DNA from: Symbiodinium natans
Lineage: Eukaryota; Sar; Dinophyceae; Suessiales; Symbiodiniaceae
Direction of reading: 5' to 3'
DNA: 64,000 nucleotides
Assembly: GCA_905221605.1 (NCBI GenBank)
Contig: CAJNDS010000891.1
Location: forward strand, 822,274 to 886,273
The notes under the pieces were generated by a model. That model had not been told where the DNA came from, did not search any database, and saw only the letters and a list, made by a program, of their open reading frames with translations. Positions 58,295-64,000 of the stretch are shown here, in pieces. A program made the position numbers and the translations under genes. Numbering within the stretch: the first letter of the stretch is position 1; each line of letters opens with the position of its first letter.

Positions 58295-58507
58295 TCATAG
58301 TGCAGTCACTGAAAAAGGCACATGGGCAGCCTGAGGACATGTAATCAGGCGCTGTGTGTCAAGAATCGTCTCTGATTCATTAGAATCTTTGCAGCATAGC
58401 ACATCGCGGCCGGCCATGCTTTCCGGCCGGCCATGCTTTCCATCGATGCGCTCCCCGATTACTTCTGCCAAATTCTTCGGCAGGATTGTGCTTATGTTTT
58501 CCATACC
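58295..58507 (-). CDS. Terminal exon after polypyrimidine tract
   Basis: Minus CACCCCAG acceptor. Frame 1: MENISTILPKNLAEVIGER, then GKHGRPESMAGRDVLCC, ESETILDTQRLITCPQAA and TGA. Frame 2: YGKHKHNPAEEFGRSNRG, stopping earlier but in phase with a GT donor at the upstream exon. A tandem CGGCCGGCCATGCTTTC lies inside (58408-58441). Confidence 0.55.
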   Translation of the reverse strand, partial: GMENISTILPKNLAEVIGERIDGKHGRPESMAGRDVLCCKDSNESETILDTQRLITCPQAAHVPFSVTAL

Positions 58508-59225
58508 TGGGGTGGGGATGGAAGGGGCTGTGGCGGGCAGGGGTGGGTTGGGGCGGGTGGGGGGGGGAAGGTGCGGGCGTGGGGTGGGGGGGCGTTTGGG
58601 GAGGGGGGGGGGGGAAGTCTTGTTTCCATTTGCCGGCTGTGTCCTGCGGCTTCGTTTTGTATGCAACGTGCTGCATGACCTGGACTGCGTGCTGCATGGG
58701 GAGGGAGCGTGCTGCATGCGTGAGTTGCTGCGCGTGCGTGCTGCATGGCCACCACCGTGCTGCTTGGGACGACGCGCTGCCGCCACGTGGCGGCGCGGGA
58801 ACGCTCATGCAGAACTCTTTCCTGCCGAAACCCTCCTTCTAATGCCTCCTCTTCACGGAATTAAAACCGCCCCGGCCCGTGCGTTCTGTATAATGCGTTC
58901 CACATGGACGATCACACTCCGCCACGTGGCGGCGCGGGGACGCGTGGAGCCGCCACGTGGCGGCGCTGGGACGCGCCATGTGGCACCCGGAGGTTCATGC
59001 AGAACCCTTTCCGTGCACTCCCGGATCCCCCGGCATGCAGGCACGCACTCGCAGCAACTCACGCATGCAGCACGCTCCCTCCCCATGCAGCACGCAGTCC
59101 AGGTCATGCAGCACGTTGCATACAAAACGAAGCCGTAGGACACAGCCGGCAAATGGAAACAAGACTTCCACCCCCCCCCCCACCAACGCACCCCACCCCA
59201 CCCCCCCCACCCTCCCCCTCCCCAC
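58508..59225. repeat. 0.7-kb foldback insert (intron or element) with long inverted arms
   Basis: About 58605-58735 is inverted at 59035-59165 (TTGCCGGCTGTGTCC / GGACACAGCCGGCAA; GCAACGTGCTGCATGACC), with G-runs at one end and C-runs at the other. The loop holds three GCCGCCACGTGGCGGC palindromes. On minus it begins GTGGGGAGGG and ends in a polypyrimidine CACCCCAG. The long plus frame across it is a by-product. Confidence 0.8.
58779..58964. promoter_or_regulatory. Three CACGTG-centred palindromes
   Basis: GCCGCCACGTGGCGGC at 58779-58794 and 58949-58964, and CCGCCACGTGGCGG at 58919-58932. CACGTG is the E-box/G-box core bound by bHLH or bZIP factors in other eukaryotes; here it may instead be structural. 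Confidence 0.4.
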
Positions 59226-59455
59226 CCGCCCCGGGCCCAGAAATGGATGAAGGGAAAGACTCGCGCCAAGAGGCAGCGTACACAGTAGACAAATTTTGAC
59301 TGGATGACAAAGTCTCCACGGGGATCGAAGACTTGAGCGAGTGCAAAATAAACGTGTCCAGAATGCTCTGTAATTTCTGGACCAATGAAGAGAATGTCAC
59401 GTAGCACAAGTTTCTTGTGCACCAAACACTGTACGCCCCAAAGTGCCGACTGCAT
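59226..59455 (-). CDS. Exon upstream of foldback insert
   Basis: Minus MQSALWGVQCLVHKKLVLRD then ILFIGPEITEHSGHVYFALA, QVFDPRGDFVIQSKFVY and RVFPFIHFWARG, then GT. Reads as a beta-rich domain of about 75 residues. ATG follows an in-frame TGA, so either a start or an acceptor (CAATTTGAATGCAG) applies. Confidence 0.65.
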
Positions 59456-59559
59456 TCAAATTGCAGCCTTGCTGTGTCTCATTACCGAATAAGAGAGGCC
59501 CAAGCAGAACCCAAATCTGATACAGAACCCATAATTAGGCGGAATGCATACTGAGACTC

Positions 59560-60060
59560 TTGACCCCATAGCCCTAAAAAGCCTAAAGCCCTAAAAACCC
59601 TAAAGCCCTAACAACCTCAAAGCCCTAAAAACCCTAAAAACCCTAAAGCCCTAAACCCTCAACCCCTAAAACCTAAGCCCTAAACCAAAACCCTAAAACC
59701 CTGAAACCCTGAAACCATAAACCCCGAGCTGGGAATTGAGATGGGTCACCCCTGATGGTTTCATGGGTTGTATATGGAACCTCTACACCCCTGCGGCCAA
59801 AAAGCCTTCAACCCTGAATAGGTTCAGGTTTTAGGGTTTAGGGTTCGGGGTTTGAGACGAGGAATGAGGGCCTGCTGACCCTGCACTCAAAAATCTCAGC
59901 CGCTTCGGATTTAGGGTTTGGGGTTTCAGGTATATCGGGAGCCTCTCAACACTTCAAAACTGCTTCCATGCGGGACGTTGGCACCCTAAACCCTAAACCC
60001 TGAACCCTAGACCCTAACTCTAAACCCTGAAACCCCCCAAAACCTAAAGGGTTCAGGATT
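59560..60060. repeat. Diverged CCCTAAA-like sequence, no gene
   Basis: CCCTAAAAA and CCCTAAAGC variants at 59569-59730, then mixed sequence. Nothing coding that I can support. Confidence 0.5.
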
Positions 60061-60576
60061 TCGGGGTCCGGGTTTGGTGCAGCTGCAGCCCTTTTGTAGC
60101 ATTTTCGGTGGCCTTAGAGCGCATAGGCTTGAGAAGCTTGGTACTTTTGGGGCCTCAACCCTAAGCCCAGAACCCTCAACCCAAACCCAAAACATTATTC
60201 TCCAAACAACAATCAGAAAACCCGAGCCGCTCCAATTCAAAACCCAAAACCCAAAACCCCAAACCCCCAAACCCTCAACCCAAGACCCCGGCGAGAAACA
60301 CTTGGCGGATTGGTAGCTTTCCACTCACAACCGTCTCGTGGGTTTTTGATCTGTAGCGAACTTTAAGTATCAGTAGCTATAGGACATAAGCTCCAAATCC
60401 TGGACTTTTCCAGCATCTTGAATGCACATGCCAGATGGGAATGCGTTCTTCCTTAATGGTGTGATTCATCGGTCGCTCAGGCAACAGGAGGGTGGTATCT
60501 GGACCCTAAACCCTAAACCCTAAACCCAAACCCCCCAAGAACCCCCTCTTCCCTTAAGCCAAGCCTTCGCAATGAT

Positions 60577-60650
60577 GCCTGCAGATTTGGACAGCGTTGC
60601 CTGCCCACAGAGGGGGGAGGGGAGGGGGCGCTTTCGGCACTTGGTGGGGT
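60577..60650. CDS. Coding island, strand uncertain
   Basis: Minus: GTGGGCAG acceptor, ATLSKSAGIIAKAWLK. Plus: MMPADLDSVACPQR to GTGGGG. Flanked by repeats on both sides. Confidence 0.35.
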
Positions 60651-60732
60651 TTAGGGTTTAGGGCTTAGGGCTTAGGGTTTAGGGTTTAGGGTTTAGGGTT
60701 TAGTGTTTAGGGTTTAGGGCTTAGGTTTAGGG

Positions 60733-61375
60733 GAACCCTTATATTCCTTATGAAAACGCAAGGGCCCATACTTCCGCACCCTGTAAAAGCAAGGTAAGGG
60801 ACCAGATTCAAGGACCATGCCTTCGATAAGCCACCTAGGCGAACAAAAGGGCTTAGGGTTGTGGCTTCAGGGTTTAGGATTCAACTTTTTGTTGTTTCAA
60901 TCAAGTTTTGTAAGGACTCCTAACCCCTAACCAAAAGGGAAGAAGGGCATACTACCAAGCAGCTGAACCCCCATAAACTTCAAACCCCAAATTTTGCAAG
61001 TCTTGATCCGAAGCATGCCTGGAAGCTGAAAAGAAGTGCAACAAGAACAACCCTGCACTCTAAGCCCTACTAAAAAAATAAGAGCGCCAAACCCCTTCGA
61101 ACCCGAAAACCTTGTGAACCCTGGCGTTGTCGCGTTTCGGAAGGAAGCTAGTTAGCCTAGTAACAACCGTAAAAATGTGGGGGGGTCCCTGTATAGTACG
61201 GCACCCGTCAAATAAGGACCCCCCCCCCCCCCCCATCAAAAAGAGGACTCTATTTTGGAGAACTAAAGAAGATTTACAGTTGAGGCCAACTATATAGTCT
61301 TAACTACAGATTTGTCGATTTGTTTATGTTGATTCGCACCTGAATGCACCACATATATTCGCCTACGCCCTCCCC
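60733..61375. other. Element remnants and C/G runs, no gene
   Basis: A family H-like remnant (60733-60830), then AT-richer sequence and a GGGGGGGTCC ... GGACCCCCCC inverted pair (61178-61234). No supported exon. Confidence 0.45.
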
Positions 61376-61498
61376 CCCAAACCCTAAACCAAACCCTCAA
61401 CACTAAACCCTAAACCCTAAACCCCTAAACCCTAACCCAAAACCCAAACCCTGAACCCTAAACCCTAAACCCCAAACCCTAAACCCTAAACCCCAAAC

Positions 61499-61592
61499 CG
61501 CCCCCCCGGCGCGCCTTGGCCATGACAACCTTCCCCACCGGCGGCTGCCCACCCGGCGACGCTTTGGGCGTGGAGGCGCCGGACTTCGGAGC
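61499..61592 (-). CDS. Lys/Pro/Gly-rich exon
   Basis: Minus AATCCGAG acceptor, APKSGASTPKASPGGQPP then VGKVVMAKARRGG, GCG|GTTTGGGG donor; 31 codons plus one. Same style as 57.1 and 46.4 kb exons. Confidence 0.6.
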
Positions 61593-61924
61593 CTCGGATT
61601 GTTTTTGTTTAGGGTGTAAGGTTTAGGGTCTAGGGCTTAGGGTTTAGGGTTTCGGGTTTGGGGTTTAGGGTTTGGGGTTTAGGGTTTGGGGTTTAGGGGT
61701 TGGGGTTTAGGGTTTTGGGTTTTGGGTTTGGGGCTGGGGTTTGGGTTTAGGGTTTAGGGTTTAGGGCTCTAGGGCTTCCCCTTATATTAAAACTCAACAC
61801 AGAATCCTCAAGCCCCAAACCCTAAACCCTCAACCCCAAACCCTGAACCCAGCCTTAAATAATCCCAAACCCTAAGCCCCGAACCTCAAAACCCTAAACC
61901 CCTAAGCCCCAAACCCCAACCCCC

Positions 61925-62235
61925 AAAACCCTCCAACTCCCAGGGTTTAGGGTTTAGGGTTTAGGGTGTAGGGTTTAGGGTTTAGGGTTTAGGGTTCAGG
62001 GTTCAGGGTTCAGGGTTCAGGGTTCAGGGTTCAGGGTTCAGGGTTTAGGGTTTAGGGTTTTAGGGTTTTAGGGTTTAGGTTTAGGGTTTAGGTTTTAGGG
62101 TTTTAGTGTTTAGGTTTTAGGGGTTATGGTTTAGGGTTTAGGGTTTAGGGTTTAGGGTTTAGGGTTTAGGGTTTAGGGTTTAGGGTTTAGGGTTTAGGGT
62201 TTAGGGTTTAGGGTTTAGGGTTTAGGGTTTAGGGG
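61925..62235 (+). repeat. Long TTTAGGG array with GGGTTCA block
   Basis: GGGTTCA seven times (61994-62040), then TTTTAGGG and about 18 perfect TTTAGGG units. Confidence 0.95.
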
Positions 62236-62242
62236 GGGAAGC

Positions 62243-62322
62243 TCAGTCTGGCGCCGAGTTTGGCCCCCCAGGCGCTTTGACCACGCTCGCGGCCTTGTTG
62301 GCGAACACGGGGTCGGTGCCAC
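62243..62322 (-). CDS. Lys/Ala/Pro-rich exon or C-terminus
   Basis: Minus CAGTCTTCAG acceptor, GTDPVFANKAASVVKAPGG then PNSAPD and TGA (or a GAG donor before it). GC3 about 90%. Confidence 0.55.
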
Positions 62323-62582
62323 CTGAAGACTGTGACAGGCAGGGGGGAGGTTGTTAGGGATTAGGGTTTAGGGTTTAGGGTTTAGGGTTTAGGGTTTAGG
62401 GTTTAGGGTTTAGGGTTTAGGGGGTTTACGGGGTTTAGGGGGTTTAAGGCTTAGGGGGTTTAGGGGGCTTAGGAGGTTCGGGGATTTAGGGGGCTTAGGG
62501 GTTTATGGATCTAGGCGTTTGTTCTTAAGCCAATGTCAACCTCGGAAGTCGATGACTTTGCTTATGCCAGGGTTGTAAGGTA

Positions 62583-62703
62583 GGGGGGTTTACGAAAACA
62601 GGGGACCCCCAAAATAGACTGCCAGAAGAGTCCTAAAACCCTAAACCCTAAACCCTAAACCCTAAAAGGACCCCCAATAAGGTGCCCCGAAGCTTCGGAA
62701 ACC
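62583..62703. mobile_element. Family G element, copy 3, with CCCTAAA inside
   Basis: GGGGGGTTTACGAAAACAGG and GGACCCCCAATAAGGTGCCCC parts are separated by CCCTAAA units at 62636-62667. Confidence 0.7.
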
Positions 62704-62799
62704 GCGCTGCGATGCAGAGGCCAGTTGTGGCGGAGATTCGGGCCGAAGACGGGGGCCCCAAAGCAGCGACAAGTTGCGACACATGGTGATTTGGGGTGT

Positions 62800-62913
62800 A
62801 GGGTTTAGGGTTTAGGGTTTAGGGTTTAGGGTTTGGGGTTTGGGGTTTAGGGTTTAGGGTTTAGGGTTTAGGGTTTAGGGTTTAGGGTTTAGGGTTTAGG
62901 GTTTAGGGTTTAG
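62800..62913 (+). repeat. TTTAGGG array
   Basis: About 15 units; last TTTAG is the likely acceptor of the next exon. Confidence 0.95.
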
Positions 62914-63150
62914 GGTTTTGGGAACGAGGTGCCAACCCCTTTCTGAAGCATACTCCACAACGGCATGCTCGAACTCGAACGGTCGCGGACTCAAGGCCCC
63001 TGGCAGTTGCGTACTCTGTCAAGGCTTCAGATTCGCCAAGATCCAGGTACAGCTGGTGATAAAGGTATCTGCAGATGTGGGATACAACTGCGACGGACGC
63101 CTCCTCTGCTCGGTCGTCGTGGGCCTTTCAGGCCAGAAACCTTCGAACCC
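62914..63150 (+). CDS. Exon or terminal frame of about 75 codons
   Basis: TTTAG acceptor, VLGTRCQPLSEAYSTTACS then GRGLKAPGSCVLCQGF, FRFAKIQVQLVIKVSADVG and YNCDGRLLCSVVVGLSGQ. Six cysteines, alternating hydrophobic strands: perhaps a secreted beta-rich domain. A donor is not obvious; the frame runs on to 63217. Unknown family. Confidence 0.65.
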
Positions 63151-63352
63151 AAACCCGAAATCCCGTACCCCGCACCCCAAAATCCTGCAACCCGGAACTT
63201 TAGGGCTTGGGGTCTAGGGCCCTTGGAGTTTCTCACCCCCAATCACAATCAGCAAAGGGCAGCCCCGAAGTGCATGGTTACAGTTTGTGGCCTACAGCCG
63301 CCTACGCAAGAGGGCGGAACCAGCAAAACCCTGTAGCTGGGATCCCCAGCTT

Positions 63353-63507
63353 CGGGGTATCAGGAGGGACCCCTAGAAGGCACCCTTAATCTTATTCCCC
63401 TATATAAACCCCCTTATAACCCCTATATAGTTCCCATATACCTAAATAACCCTAAAGAAAGAACCCAGTAAGGTCCCTGAAGGGTCCCTCCTTTAGTCCC
63501 TTGACAA
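63353..63507. mobile_element. Family I element, copy 2
   Basis: GGAGGGACCCCTAGAAGG and GGGTCCCTCCTTTAGTCCC ends as at 30.92 kb; interior TATATAAACCCC. Confidence 0.65.
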
Positions 63508-63626
63508 GCGAACCCTGCAATTCTGAATCCCGAATGCCCAAGCTCTGAAGTCCACGCCCAAAGCAGCCATAAACTCAGAGACCCTAAACCCTAACCCTCT
63601 CTACCGTATGTAAAACCTTAATTGAA

Positions 63627-63800
63627 TTTCAGAATTTGGCCGCTTTGTTTTCAGAATTTGGCCGCTTTATTTTCAGAATTGGCCGCTTTGTTTTCAGAAT
63701 TTGGAAGCTTCATTTTCAGAATTTGGCCGCTTTATTTTCAAACTGCGCCAACATCAGGCCAAAGTCTAATTGAATTTCAGAATTTCGCCGCTTGCTCGAC
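63627..63800 (+). repeat. 22-bp minisatellite
   Basis: TTTTCAGAATTTGGCCGCTT-type units, about five in tandem (63648-63738) with flanking partial copies beginning TAATTGAATTTCAGAATTT on both sides. Confidence 0.9.
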
Positions 63801-64000
63801 CCGGAGTGCTGAACCCTAAACCCTAAACCCTAAACCCCCTTTGTCCAAAGAACTACAAGGTTCCTAAAACCTCAACCCTCAACCCTTAACCCTCAACCCT
63901 AACACCGGGGCAGGTTTTGGGGGCCCGGTAAAAATTAAATCTCTATGATGTACAAGGATCAGAAAAGGGGATTAAGGGCACTCGAACTTACAAATGCATG

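Noticed and set aside
58356-59138. 260-codon plus-strand frame
   Set aside because: It crosses the inverted arms, G-runs and palindromes of the foldback insert; the flanking minus-strand frames are more protein-like.
1-64000. A chromosome end (true telomere) within the window
   Set aside because: Arrays are short, point both ways and are mixed with exons throughout; no terminal run reaches either window edge.

Overview
ORGANISM. The window looks like nuclear DNA of a eukaryote with a TTTAGGG-type telomere repeat, most likely a dinoflagellate. This is inference. It rests on: TTTAGGG/CCCTAAA heptamers spread through the whole window; very short GC-rich coding islands (about 25-330 bp) with mostly G/C third codon positions; GT, GC and possibly GA intron starts; and many families of short inverted-repeat elements sitting inside reading frames, which match the introner elements known from dinoflagellates. 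There is no operon, no long uninterrupted gene, no rRNA and no CRISPR.

LAYOUT. The same three layers repeat from end to end. (1) Interstitial telomere-like arrays, mostly 20-300 bp and in both orientations, with locally homogenised variants (TTTTGGGG, TTTAGGGG, GGGTTGA, GGGTTCA, GGGCTCA). (2) Coding islands, usually with CCCTAAA repeats on one side and TTTAGGG repeats on the other. (3) Small mobile elements of about 80-200 bp; I separate families A to M. Larger special structures are a ten-copy hairpin array with a tRNA-Ala-like gene inside it (32.65-34.55 kb), a 0.67 kb polypyrimidine block between 13-bp direct repeats (31.5-32.17 kb), a 1.65 kb terminal-inverted-repeat element filled with 115-bp tandem units (48.83-50.48 kb), and a 0.7 kb foldback insert with three CACGTG palindromes (58.5-59.2 kb). 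Telomere-repeat-poor stretches lie at 5.95-7.0, 27.0-28.0 and 58.25-59.55 kb.

HOW IT WORKS TOGETHER. The repeat unit read as GTTTAGG starts with GT and contains TTTAG|G, so any TTTAGGG array carries 5' and 3' splice-site dinucleotides. At 57.5-58.25 kb four plus-strand exons keep one reading frame if two arrays (55 and 285 nt) are removed as GT-AG introns. Elsewhere introns begin with TTTAGGG and end with CCCTAAA, so their ends can pair. Several small elements interrupt frames that become continuous when the element is removed, some with target duplications (AGATCT at 30.5 kb, GCTGCCT at 35.8 kb). I propose that telomeric repeats and introner-like elements are both acting as intron material here.

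LIMITS. Islands of 50-100 bp rich in GC are often open on both strands, so strand and frame of many single exons are uncertain; confidence values reflect this. No protein was named with certainty; one exon resembles an ankyrin repeat and one encodes a Cys-rich C-terminus. Expression data would be decisive.
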